This document shows positions 24,754 through 33,100 of a stretch of DNA of 64,000 bases, piece after piece. The stretch is from Endozoicomonas sp031844845 (lineage in GTDB: Bacteria; Pseudomonadota; Gammaproteobacteria; Pseudomonadales; Endozoicomonadaceae). The stretch covers positions 7,276 through 71,275 of the forward strand of contig NZ_JAVRMB020000305.1 in assembly GCF_031844845.1 (NCBI RefSeq), read 5' to 3'. A model generated the notes under the pieces. The model searched no databases and was not told where the DNA came from. It was given only the letters and a program-made list of their open reading frames with translations. Position 1 is the stretch's first letter. Each line of letters opens with the position of its first letter. Position numbers and translations under genes: made by a program.

Positions 24754-25923
24754 TTAAGGCTGCCATTCCAGAACCAGATAAGTTATATCATCCTCAAAAA
24801 CATCGGCTCCCGTCCAGCTGACTATCTCCTGCTCAACCCGGCTGATCATAGCTTCAATCGAACTATCAAAAGTACTCCCGAGCAAAGACTCCAGACGCTG
24901 CTCTCCAAACATTTCGCCAGCCTGGTTTTCACATTCCGTTACTCCATCGGAATACAGGAAGAGCCTGTCACCGGGTTGAAGCTGTATGGTGGTATTTTCA
25001 TAGGACATCCCCGGCATCATCCCAATGGGAACACCACCGCTGGAAATCGTCTCAACACACCTGGCGTTGCTTTTGAGCCAAAGTGGAGGCGGGTGACCTG
25101 CCTGTGAAATGATCACAGAGCCTGTGCTGCTATTTATGACGCCATAGGCCATGGTGAAATAGAGCATTGCCTCAGGCTTGGCCTGAAATTGCTCATTCAG
25201 ACTCACCAATACTTCATCAGGCTTTCGAATACGATAAAAGGGTGGTTCGTTAAATGACTCCTTTATAACAGAACCACTACCGTCCTCTCTGAGAATATTA
25301 TTCAGTGAAAAAGAAAACAGTGCGGAAGGAATACCATGGCCGGCTACATCCAGCTGATAAAAGCTGAGGGTTTCACCATCCAAAGCCTGGTAACCAAACA
25401 TATCGCCACCGAGATAACGACTGGGTTTAAAATACCAGTTAAAGTCTACCTGCTGAATTTTGGCAGGTTCTGAAAGGATACGAGCCTGGGTCTCTGCGGC
25501 ACATTCCAGATCTTTCTCAATAGTTTCAATTTTATTTTCAAGCGCAGTTTTCAGTTCAATGATTCGAATACCGGCATTCAGGCGCGCATTGAGTTCAGCA
25601 AAATCAACCGGCTTATTGATAAAGTCATCAGCACCACGGTTAATTCCTTCAACCACGGCTTCACGGTCTGATTTCCCGGTTAACAATATGAAGTAGACAT
25701 AATAACCAATATGACTTTTACGGATAGCTTCACATAATTCAATGCCATTCATATTTGGCATCATCCAGTCACTGATGACAATCCGGATAGTTGGATGGCT
25801 TTCCAATACTCTTATTGCTTCATATCCATCGGATGCTTCGAAGACCCGATGCCCCTGTTTTTTTAAAACAACAGTCAGGATCATTCTCTGATCACGTGCA
25901 TCTTCAACGATCAATATATCCAT
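24754..25923 (-). CDS. Response regulator with PP2C-type phosphatase output
   Basis: A 389-residue protein. Residues 1-120 form a receiver domain (ILIVEDARDQRM; phospho-Asp in IVISDWMMPNMNG; switch region LLTGKSD). A short coiled linker follows (~130-155, ALENKIETIEKDLECAAETQ), and residues ~165-389 form an SpoIIE/RsbU-type phosphatase (YQLDVAGHGIPSALFS; SQAGHPPPLW; FLYSDGVTECEN). It should dephosphorylate the STAS protein when phosphorylated by a sensor kinase. No histidine kinase lies nearby. Confidence 0.92.
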   Translation of the reverse strand: MDILIVEDARDQRMILTVVLKKQGHRVFEASDGYEAIRVLESHPTIRIVISDWMMPNMNGIELCEAIRKSHIGYYVYFILLTGKSDREAVVEGINRGADDFINKPVDFAELNARLNAGIRIIELKTALENKIETIEKDLECAAETQARILSEPAKIQQVDFNWYFKPSRYLGGDMFGYQALDGETLSFYQLDVAGHGIPSALFSFSLNNILREDGSGSVIKESFNEPPFYRIRKPDEVLVSLNEQFQAKPEAMLYFTMAYGVINSSTGSVIISQAGHPPPLWLKSNARCVETISSGGVPIGMMPGMSYENTTIQLQPGDRLFLYSDGVTECENQAGEMFGEQRLESLLGSTFDSSIEAMISRVEQEIVSWTGADVFEDDITYLVLEWQP

Positions 25924-25962
25924 CAGTATTCTTATCAGTTTGTTTTGTATTGACGATAGCTA

Positions 25963-26954
25963 TTATAGTATCGGCCCATCTGTAAAAATCCTTCGAGCCG
26001 GATAGGCAAATAAAGCGCCCTCTTCTGTTACAGCCTGCGCAATTAATAACAAAACTGACTCCTGAACCTTTAAAAATCCGACACGATCAGTCCTTGTGAT
26101 ATGAGCCCGAACCTGACAAAGCAGAGCGGAATCATCATAACGAATGAACACTGCATAATGAGGTTCTTTTGCATCGACTTCAGGAATCTGCTGAAGCCGT
26201 TTATCTATACGACTGAGGATACTGGATATTTTGCCAAAATCCTCATAGCGCTGAGAAAAATTTTCAACCATTCGACGGTTACGCATACGGGTGGCATTTT
26301 CAACAACAATACCCGTAAAGATGGAATTAGGAACGTATATGGGGGCGACGGTCAAAAGTACGAATTTTCGTCATTCGCCATCCTACTTTTTCAACATGAC
26401 CTTCAATAGCGCGATCCGGAGAACGAATCCAATCCCCTTCAGCAAAAGGACTGTCCAGCATCAACATAAGCCCACCAAAGAAATTGGCCAGCCAGTCTTT
26501 GGCGGAAAGACCGAGAACAACGCCGCCAATACCACCAAAAGCCAACAGTGTTGAAAGGCTGTAACCAAAAACACGGGCAAGGCTTAATAATGTGGTAACG
26601 ACAATCAATAACTGAATTGAGCGGGCAATAACAGAAGATGAGAGTCGTCCTGCCCATCGTCCATCCGCGGTCTTCAGCAACCCTTCCATATTCAAACTGA
26701 CTTCCCATATAAACCAGACGGGATAGAACACCAGGAGAATACTCTGAGTCAGCATTAATGTTTCATGCCACTGGGTACTCTCAGGCCCGGGCCAGTAATG
26801 GCCTTCGAAGAATACTCGCGACCAGAGGTCTGAAGGCTCTCTCCTGCTCAGATTGCCACCTGTTGAACAGCCACTTGAGTCAATAAAAAATGACTACAGC
26901 AATAAAGAACGCAATAAAGAGATGGTAATAAAAAGAAATAAATTCGGTATTCAT
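25963..26954 (-). pseudogene. MscS-family channel gene with two frameshifts
   Basis: Three reading frames join into one MscS-type protein. The first (MNTEFISFYYHLFIAFFIAV, ATG at 26954) stops at a run of six A (T on the coding strand, 26885-26890); removing one base leads into SSGCSTGG... and the pore helix region FGGIGGVVLGLSAKDWLANF. The second break is at a run of five G (26341-26345; C on the coding strand); removing one base joins TFDRRP directly to IYVPNSIFTGIVVENATRMRN. Both are single-base gains in homopolymers, so decay or sequencing/assembly error are both possible. It is a paralogue of the intact gene next door. Confidence 0.8.
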
Positions 26955-27083
26955 TGCAAAAACCCAACGGTCAGCTTCAATTTGTATTCTGATAAATTGT
27001 AGCCGTGTTGATTTTCAGAGCTTTTTTATATACCTGAGCAACAAGGAATTACATCAAAAGAATCGCGTAATATTTTGAAATAA

Positions 27084-28202
27084 CTATGATTTAAAATTTT
27101 CCGGATTAGATGCTTTTATCTGATCAGGGGGAGATTGCATCTCCTTAACATCCTCAGGCATATCCAGCGTACGCGTCGGGAAGGCGATATCAGCCTGATT
27201 TCGGTGAATGATCTGAACCACTTCAAGCAACACTTTTTCCTGTATCAGAAGATATCTTGCCCAGTCAGTGGTTTTAGTAAAACAATAAATCTGGCAGTCA
27301 AGGCTTGAGGCGCCAAAACTGAGAAAGTTAACCATGATGATCTTATCCTGATCAATAGCTTCATGCTGCTGCAGATAACTTCTGATCTCTTCAAGAACCG
27401 GGGCAACCTTCTCACTATCGCAATATCGCAATCCGAAAACCTGCTTAATCCGGCGATTCTGCATTCTGGATGGATTTTCAACCGAAATATTCATGAACGT
27501 TGAGTTGGGCACGTAAAGAGGTCGTCGCGAGAAAGTCAAAATACGGGTTTGACGCCACCCAATATATTCAACCGTCCCCTCTATATTTTTATCAGGAGAA
27601 CTGATCCAGTCTCCCACCCGGAATGGCCGGTCAACATAGATCATCCAGCCGCCAAAAAAGTTTGCCAGCATATCCTTGGCGGCAAAACCAACAGCAAGGC
27701 CACCCACACCACCAAATGCCAGAATACCTGACATGCTGTAACCCATCGTCTGCATGACAACCAGAACACCGGTAATGATCACAGCCACTCTCATCAGTCG
27801 CCCCATGGCGACCACCGATGTCTGATCCAGCTTTTTTGAAGGCCTGGCCAGGTAGCGACGCTCCATGGCCTGGATAAATGCAATAACAAGCCAGCAGAAA
27901 AGGAGAACAAACAACAGATCCCGGAAGCTGAGTAACCGGGCGAACATGTAATTCCCTGTCCCTTCCAGGATGACTTCTGCTGACCAGGTAAGCCCTGCAA
28001 GCCAGATAAAAACATAAGCCGGTTTTTGACCTGCTGACAGCAGTGCATCATCCCAGAAATTGTGGGTCGCCTCTGCTTTAGTCGTCAGTTTGCCAAACAC
28101 CTTCCCGGCAATAAAGCGGATAACAGCCGTCAGAATGACAGCCATCACAGCCTGAAGTAACCAGTCAGGAATATTGCCAGCCATCAGTGAAGAAAAATCC
28201 AT
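27084..28202 (-). CDS. MscS-family mechanosensitive ion channel
   Basis: A 372-residue inner-membrane channel that would release solutes on osmotic downshock. Five hydrophobic segments precede the pore helix (FGGVGGLAVGFAAKDMLANFFGG), followed by the MscS beta domain (FRVGDWISSPDKNIEGTVEYIGWRQTRI; RRPLYVPNSTF). Start 28202 has GGGG five bases upstream. The downstream paralogue at 25963-26954 is broken, so this copy may carry the function. Confidence 0.9.
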   Translation of the reverse strand: MDFSSLMAGNIPDWLLQAVMAVILTAVIRFIAGKVFGKLTTKAEATHNFWDDALLSAGQKPAYVFIWLAGLTWSAEVILEGTGNYMFARLLSFRDLLFVLLFCWLVIAFIQAMERRYLARPSKKLDQTSVVAMGRLMRVAVIITGVLVVMQTMGYSMSGILAFGGVGGLAVGFAAKDMLANFFGGWMIYVDRPFRVGDWISSPDKNIEGTVEYIGWRQTRILTFSRRPLYVPNSTFMNISVENPSRMQNRRIKQVFGLRYCDSEKVAPVLEEIRSYLQQHEAIDQDKIIMVNFLSFGASSLDCQIYCFTKTTDWARYLLIQEKVLLEVVQIIHRNQADIAFPTRTLDMPEDVKEMQSPPDQIKASNPENFKS

Positions 28203-28359
28203 CGTCACCCCATGAAATCATAATGGAAGATCTTAAAGAATCAGGATATAAGCAGTGACCAAAGATTAATATCCGCCCAAATGGTTAAAGGTAATAAAAC
28301 TTTACCGGGTAGATATCAGGGGCAGGCTGCTATTCTCTGCATCAATTGTTACGCATAAA

Positions 28360-29379
28360 TCAATCCACAGGGTCAGTACTGTCCAGCTGCTGTCGAATAT
28401 CATGATAACGACCGGATGTAACCAGCTGCTCCCAGTCAGGATAAGACTCAGGCATCAAACAATCCGGACCAACACCTTTCAACACAGAGGGATCCAGCCC
28501 ATTCAATACCTCCTGAACCCCCTGGTGATGACAAAGGATTAGTAAATCACAGCCAGCGTCCAGAGCTGACCGTGCACGCTCCGGATACCCCCCGGCAATG
28601 GCGGCCCCTTCCATGGAAAGGCAGTCACTGATAATTAATCCTTTATACCCCAGCTTCTCTCTCAGAATCGTCTTTAACCAATTGGACGAAAAACCTGCAG
28701 GCAGCTTATCAATGGCGGGAAAAAGTATATGAGCAGGCATCACAGCCCCAACACCTTTACTGATCATGGCTTTAAATGGCTGTAAATCTGACTGTTCAAT
28801 AACCTCGAGGGAACGATGGTCCACAGGCAAGCCAAGATGAGAATCATCATCCACGTTACCATGACCGGGAAAGTGCTTGATGACAACCGACATACCAGCA
28901 TCATGAACACCATCAATCCATGCTGAAGCCAGTTGGATAACCTGATCATGGGAGTTGCCAAAAGCCCGGTTGCCAACAATATCCGTTCTACCCTGATCAA
29001 TATCCAGAACCGGGCCAAGACATAAATCAACACCACAGGCAAGCAGCTCTGACGCCATCAGCCATCCTGCCTCATGGGCAACTTTCTGCTGTGTATCCTG
29101 ATCGTAGTGACTATAGGTCATTGCAGAAGGAAGACGGGTAAAACCTTCCTTAAAACGCTGAACACGACCACCTTCCTGATCGACACAGATCAAAAGGTCA
29201 TGGCGTAAATCACGAATCGCCCTGGTCAACAGGCACAGCTGTTCCCGGTTTTGATAGTTTCTGGAGAACAGAACCACGCCTGCAACACTGTCCAGAAGCA
29301 ACCGCTGTTTTTCTTCAGTGGTTAACTGCAATCCCTGAAGATCAATCAGAAGTACACCGCTGTTATGACTTTCTGGCAT
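28360..29379 (-). CDS. nagZ: Beta-N-acetylhexosaminidase NagZ
   Basis: A 339-residue cytosolic glycoside hydrolase family 3 enzyme that removes GlcNAc from muropeptides during cell-wall recycling. The family motif KHFPGHGNVDDDSHLGLP holds the His/Asp region, and the nucleophile aspartate is in GLIISDCLSMEGA. It is part of nagZ - L,D-transpeptidase - psrA on the minus strand, close to the Pseudomonas order. Confidence 0.95.
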   Translation of the reverse strand: MPESHNSGVLLIDLQGLQLTTEEKQRLLLDSVAGVVLFSRNYQNREQLCLLTRAIRDLRHDLLICVDQEGGRVQRFKEGFTRLPSAMTYSHYDQDTQQKVAHEAGWLMASELLACGVDLCLGPVLDIDQGRTDIVGNRAFGNSHDQVIQLASAWIDGVHDAGMSVVIKHFPGHGNVDDDSHLGLPVDHRSLEVIEQSDLQPFKAMISKGVGAVMPAHILFPAIDKLPAGFSSNWLKTILREKLGYKGLIISDCLSMEGAAIAGGYPERARSALDAGCDLLILCHHQGVQEVLNGLDPSVLKGVGPDCLMPESYPDWEQLVTSGRYHDIRQQLDSTDPVD

Positions 29380-29411
29380 CAGTGACTCCTGAAAACACAG
29401 TAATAGGGATA

Positions 29412-29921
29412 TTAAGTAAGCTGAATATCGATCTTCGTACCTGCTTCGATACGGTCATACAAGTCAATAATATCGCTGCCATGCATGCGAATACATCCAC
29501 GGGAACCTGGCTCCCCCATTACTGCGGTATCAGGTGATCCATGAATATAGATGTAGCGGCGCATGGTATCGACATTTCCCAGACGATTAAATCCTGGTTC
29601 CATACCACTGAGCCATAATATTCGAGTTAAGATCCAGTCCTTTCTTCCAGGATATTGATCCCGAAGTTCAGGTGAATAAATTTCCCCGGTAAAACGGCGG
29701 CTGGAAAACACAGAATTAATGGGCAATCCACCACCAATTTTTGCCCTGATAACATGGAGGCCAAGAGGCGTTTGCCAGCTCCCCTCGAACTGACCGGTAC
29801 CTTTACTGGCGGTGGATATGGAATAACAACGGCGCCTGCCGCTCTTTTCATGAAGCACCATTTCCTGACTGGCAATATGAACAGTAAGATGCATCAGCTC
29901 ACTATCGCTCCGAATGGTCAT
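29412..29921 (-). CDS. L,D-transpeptidase (YkuD family)
   Basis: A 169-residue protein with the active-site pattern IHGSPDTAVMGEPGSRGCIR, in which the catalytic Cys follows SRG. These enzymes form 3-3 cross-links or attach proteins to peptidoglycan. No signal peptide is obvious, which is also seen in small Pseudomonas homologues. Its ATG overlaps the psrA-like stop by one base, so the two are co-translated. Confidence 0.87.
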   Translation of the reverse strand: MTIRSDSELMHLTVHIASQEMVLHEKSGRRRCYSISTASKGTGQFEGSWQTPLGLHVIRAKIGGGLPINSVFSSRRFTGEIYSPELRDQYPGRKDWILTRILWLSGMEPGFNRLGNVDTMRRYIYIHGSPDTAVMGEPGSRGCIRMHGSDIIDLYDRIEAGTKIDIQLT

Positions 29922-30550
29922 CAGGTATGAGCCCTCAGGCCCGCAGCCATGAAAGGAACCATCTTTCTCATGATTTCTTCCAGCTCATAGTCAACCCCAT
30001 AATCACTTTCAGCAATCGCTCTCAATGCATTGGCACCAGAGAGTGTAAACACTGCTGAACCGAGTATAAAATAAACCCGCCAGAACAAATCACCCATTGG
30101 CAGGTTTGGGCAGGCTTTTACCATTAATTGAAGGTAGGTCTGGAACACATCCCCATAGACCTCTCTCAAATATTTCTTCAAGTGCCCCTGCCCCTGGGTG
30201 TATGCCAGCCCAATCAATCGCATACACACGGAAAGATCTTCTGCACTGCGAGGCTTGACGGCCATTATCTGGTCAACCAGTAAATGCAGGATCTCCTCCA
30301 GATCAATAACGTCCTTATTATCCTGATATTTAACCAGCGCCTGGGAAAGGTTACTGACAAAATGATTCAGAAACCTTGAAAAAACGGCCTGTATAAGAGA
30401 TTTTTTTGAACCAAAATGATAATTCACAGCGGCCAGATTAACACCGGCCTTGCTGGTAATTGAACGCAGGGAGGTTTCTGCAAATCCATGTTCAGCAAAT
30501 AACTTCTCTGCAGCGTCCAGAATCCTGTCTACTGTCGCTGGCTGTGACAT
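29921..30550 (-). CDS. psrA: TetR-family fatty-acid-responsive regulator PsrA
   Basis: A 209-residue TetR repressor with N-terminal helix-turn-helix (ETSLRSITSKAGVNLAAVNYHFGSKKSLI). Its position next to nagZ and divergent from lexA matches psrA of Pseudomonas, where PsrA senses long-chain fatty acids and controls beta-oxidation genes and itself. Two PsrA-type sites lie directly before the gene (30571-30596), so autorepression is likely. fadBA, a known PsrA target in Pseudomonas, is in this window, though no clear site was seen before fadB. Confidence 0.88.
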   Translation of the reverse strand: MSQPATVDRILDAAEKLFAEHGFAETSLRSITSKAGVNLAAVNYHFGSKKSLIQAVFSRFLNHFVSNLSQALVKYQDNKDVIDLEEILHLLVDQIMAVKPRSAEDLSVCMRLIGLAYTQGQGHLKKYLREVYGDVFQTYLQLMVKACPNLPMGDLFWRVYFILGSAVFTLSGANALRAIAESDYGVDYELEEIMRKMVPFMAAGLRAHT

Positions 30551-30570
30551 GCCTGAATAACCTCCATTGT

Positions 30571-30596
30571 AAACATTTGTTTAAAACTAACGTTTG
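30571..30596. promoter_or_regulatory. Two tandem PsrA operators
   Basis: AAAC-ATTT-GTTT (30571-30582) and AAAC-TAAC-GTTTG (30584-30596) both fit the published PsrA motif (G/C)AAAC-N2-4-GTTT(G/C) in its core. They are adjacent, about 13 bases apart, 21 bases before the psrA start. Confidence 0.7.
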
Positions 30597-30652
30597 CCAA
30601 CTGAAACATCAAGTTAGATTTATAAGAGCTGATGGTTGCAGCAAATAAAATA

Positions 30653-30668
30653 CTGTATATAATTACAT
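30653..30668. promoter_or_regulatory. LexA box 1 (imperfect)
   Basis: CTGTATATAATTACAT fits CTG-N10-CAG except for the last base. It is the upstream member of a pair, 4 bases from the second box, as in the double operators of other lexA genes. Confidence 0.65.
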
Positions 30669-30671
30669 GTA

Positions 30672-30687
30672 CTGTATAAAAACACAG
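30672..30687. promoter_or_regulatory. LexA box 2
   Basis: CTGTATAAAAACACAG is an exact CTG-N10-CAG SOS box ending 10 bases before the lexA ATG. Confidence 0.85.
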
Positions 30688-30697
30688 ATTGAAAAAA

Positions 30698-31294
30698 ATG
30701 TATAAATTAACGAAACGCCAAACTGAAATTCTGGAACTGATCAAGTCTCATATTGAAGAATCCGGCTTTCCGCCCACCAGGGCAGAGATAGCCAAGACTT
30801 TTGGGTTCCGATCCCCCAACGCCGCTGAAGAGCATCTCAGGGCACTTGCCCGTAAAGGTGCTATTGAGATTACTCCCGGCGCCTCCAGAGGCATCCGCGT
30901 ACCCGGTGCAGGATTCTCCGGCCTTCCCATTGTAGGACAGGTTGCCGCAGGAAGCCCCATTCTTGCCCAGGAACATATTGAAGATCACCTGTCCATCAAT
31001 CCTGAATTCTTTTCCCCAAAAGCTGATTTCATGTTACGTGTCAGAGGAATGAGCATGAAGAATATCGGTATTCTTGATGGAGACCTTCTGGCTGTCCATA
31101 AGACATCAACAGCATCCAACGGCCAGATTGTTGTAGCAAGAATAGAAGATGAAGTGACGGTTAAGCGCTTCGAACAAATCAAAAACAAGGTTTATCTTCA
31201 TCCGGAAAATGAAGAGTTCACAACGATCGAAGTAGACCTCAGTGTTGACGCCTTTGCTATCGAAGGCCTGAGTGTAGGTATTATCAGAAAATAG
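30698..31294 (+). CDS. lexA: SOS repressor LexA
   Basis: A 198-residue repressor. The winged helix (PPTRAEIAKTFGFRSPNAAEEHL) binds SOS boxes. From the ATG at 30698, the cleavage bond falls at Ala84-Gly85, the nucleophile at Ser119 and the general base at Lys156, identical to E. coli numbering, which decides the start over the TTG three codons upstream. Autoregulated by the two boxes at 30653-30687. Co-transcribed with sulA. Confidence 0.97.
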   Translation: MYKLTKRQTEILELIKSHIEESGFPPTRAEIAKTFGFRSPNAAEEHLRALARKGAIEITPGASRGIRVPGAGFSGLPIVGQVAAGSPILAQEHIEDHLSINPEFFSPKADFMLRVRGMSMKNIGILDGDLLAVHKTSTASNGQIVVARIEDEVTVKRFEQIKNKVYLHPENEEFTTIEVDLSVDAFAIEGLSVGIIRK

Positions 31295-31333
31295 AACCTT
31301 GTCCCAAATAACGCCCGTAGTAGAGGATCTGAC

Positions 31334-31765
31334 ATGCGAGCATTAACATCATCATTTAACCAGAGCGCCAACGGCTCTTTTCCTGACAATGAGACAGCGA
31401 GCTCAATTGATGAGTTAATCCTCTCAGGGCCTCCATGGCAGTCGGGACGTTTTTTGAAATCAGTTTTAACCGAGCTGGCTAACGATCAGGATCAACGCTG
31501 GCTGACATTAATTTTATCAAGTGACCAGGCCAGCAACACCATCAAGTGGTTGAAATCCTCTGGCATCAGCAGACATCGACTGCAAGTTCTAAACCCATCA
31601 ATGCAATCAGACCCATTTAAACTGACTCGTCAGGCATTGGCTTCAGGAACCAGTCATACCGTCGTCAGCTGGATTAATCAACTGGATAGCACAGCCCTTT
31701 CAGAACTTGAAATGGCCGCTCGTTCAGGCCGCTGCCAGGGGCTGGCCATCAGAAATAGAGCTTGA
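31334..31765 (+). CDS. sulA: SOS cell-division inhibitor SulA
   Basis: A 143-residue SulA-type protein that would block FtsZ polymerisation after DNA damage. It shows the family core QRWLTLILSSDQASNTIKWL followed by a region (VVSWINQLDSTALSELEMAA) typical of the RecA-like SulA fold. The gene starts 39 bases after lexA with AGAGGA ahead, and there is no separate SOS box, so it is expressed from the lexA promoter as in Pseudomonas. Confidence 0.85.
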   Translation: MRALTSSFNQSANGSFPDNETASSIDELILSGPPWQSGRFLKSVLTELANDQDQRWLTLILSSDQASNTIKWLKSSGISRHRLQVLNPSMQSDPFKLTRQALASGTSHTVVSWINQLDSTALSELEMAARSGRCQGLAIRNRA

Positions 31766-31777
31766 TAGTAAACTTAA

Positions 31778-32020
31778 TCAGTGAAGAACACGGTTTTCAG
31801 GAACATATTCACCCGCTTCAGTTTCAGTTTTACGTCCTACTTCAGCTATACAGGCATCAAGCATAGCTCTGGCGACTTCAAACTGATCCCCCTGAAGAAA
31901 CTCGAGAAGCTCCTGGGAAAATGACATCGTCACTAATGGCTCAGCGTTTTCTTCATCGCTGCGACGCAGCACGATTTCACCTGAAGGTAACTCAACAATT
32001 TCAAGGAACGACGCTGACAT
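31778..32020 (-). CDS. Small conserved protein
   Basis: An 80-residue protein beginning MSASFLEIVELPSGEIVLRR, the start conserved in small proteins found between sulA and topA in pseudomonads. No motif or function is recognised. The frame remains open upstream to 32116, but the added residues do not look conserved. The ribosome site is weak. Confidence 0.6.
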   Translation of the reverse strand: MSASFLEIVELPSGEIVLRRSDEENAEPLVTMSFSQELLEFLQGDQFEVARAMLDACIAEVGRKTETEAGEYVPENRVLH

Positions 32021-32158
32021 AGTTATACCGGAACTTAGTGATAGCAATGGGGCATTGTGCATGAGGTACCAACGGCTTTCAATACTTTCAGCACAATGAT
32101 GGAGCCATCTGAACAACGTGTCGGTTGAAGGAATAACAAAATCATTATTTATGTTTTA

Positions 32159-32635
32159 TTACCACTCAAGACTGAAATTTCTGCTGTACGCCACTAACTC
32201 TTTAAGAGATCCAAGCACCGACAAAAAGCTTTCAGGCTCATCAAGGCGAATGGTATTAGCATTGAAAAGAGGAATTTCATTACGATCAATACTTTTTCTC
32301 TGGATAGGCATCGAACATTCCTGATGGTTTTTCAGCAGAGCCGACAGCCAGGAGTCATGCTGTTCTAAACGCTCTATATATTGCAATTCAGAAGAAACCT
32401 CTCCTTTATGGAGCATACTATTCATTGCTTCATCCAGAGAAGGCAATTGATTGACCGGTAAACGGTAATTAGTCATGATTTCAGCCAGTAATGACCGATA
32501 GGCCTGAACCATGGCATTAAGACAGGCTTCACGGAATGCCGGTTTGGCAAGATCATCCGCATCTTCCCCTGCTTCCATAAGCAAACGGGAATGAAAGAGC
32601 ATTTTATTGGTATATCCCTGCCAATTGTTTGTCAT
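32159..32635 (-). CDS. Conserved protein of the DUF6586 type
   Basis: A 158-residue largely helical cytosolic protein (NNWQGYTNKMLFHSRLLMEA; NAMVQAYRSLLAEIMTNYRL). It occupies the position of the uncharacterised protein before topA in Pseudomonas. Start 32635 has GGAG seven bases upstream; the longer frame to 32662 lacks one. Function unknown. Confidence 0.7.
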   Translation of the reverse strand: MTNNWQGYTNKMLFHSRLLMEAGEDADDLAKPAFREACLNAMVQAYRSLLAEIMTNYRLPVNQLPSLDEAMNSMLHKGEVSSELQYIERLEQHDSWLSALLKNHQECSMPIQRKSIDRNEIPLFNANTIRLDEPESFLSVLGSLKELVAYSRNFSLEW

Positions 32636-32722
32636 AGCAAACTCCACAATTACTGAATACACTTTCAGACGGGTGCAATTAAACGTGTTCCCTGAGGGTG
32701 ACCACAGTTAAGAATTTACCAT

Positions 32723-32966
32723 CGTCATTCCTGCGAAGGCGGGACCCACTGCTCAAGATAGACCCCACTCTCGAGATGGATTCCCGCCTTCGAGGGTGTC
32801 GCAAAAGGCCTTAAAAGAAGGAACCACAAAGGCACAAAGACACAAAGAAAGACTTTTTCTTTTGTTTGCAGCGCGTAGCGCTGGCAACTCCAAAAAACCT
32901 TTGTGCCTTTGTGGTTCAAGGCTTAAGCTACCTTTTGCGACAACCTCCTTCGCGGGAATGATGGTG
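32723..32966. repeat. Nested palindromic repeat cluster B
   Basis: Outer arms cgtcattcctgcgaaggcgg and ccttcgcgggaatgatgg, inner arms gtgtcgcaaaaggcctt and aagctaccttttgcgac. The CACGGAG-type element (32821-32918) lies inside the inner arms. The whole structure separates the DUF6586 gene from topA. Confidence 0.8.
32821..32918. repeat. Palindromic repeat, CACGGAG family, copy 3, nested
   Basis: Starts gaaccacaaaggcacaaaga and ends cctttgtgcctttgtggttc, an inverted repeat. Unlike copies 1 and 2 it contains a small extra hairpin (cagcgcgtagcgctg near 32869-32883) at its centre. Confidence 0.75.
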
Positions 32967-32982
32967 CACGGGTATTTCCCTC

Positions 32983-33006
32983 TTGGACACTTGGACACTT
33001 GGACAC
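32983..33006. repeat. Three tandem 8-mers TTGGACAC
   Basis: ttggacac occurs three times head to tail with no mismatch (32983, 32991, 32999). It lies between repeat cluster B and the end of topA. The copy number might vary between strains. Confidence 0.85.
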
Positions 33007-33052
33007 TTTTATCAGACAGTCAGGCAAACAGTAAAATAACAGCCATAGAACA

Positions 33053-33072
33053 ACAGGGCATAATAGCCCTGT
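33053..33072 (-). terminator. Possible topA terminator
   Basis: acagggc (33053-33059) pairs with gccctgt (33066-33072) around a 6-base loop. On the minus strand it is followed by a T-containing stretch (tgttctatggctgtt). Weak. Confidence 0.4.
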
Positions 33073-33100
33073 CAGATAAGTTAGAAATTTAAGTTAAAAT

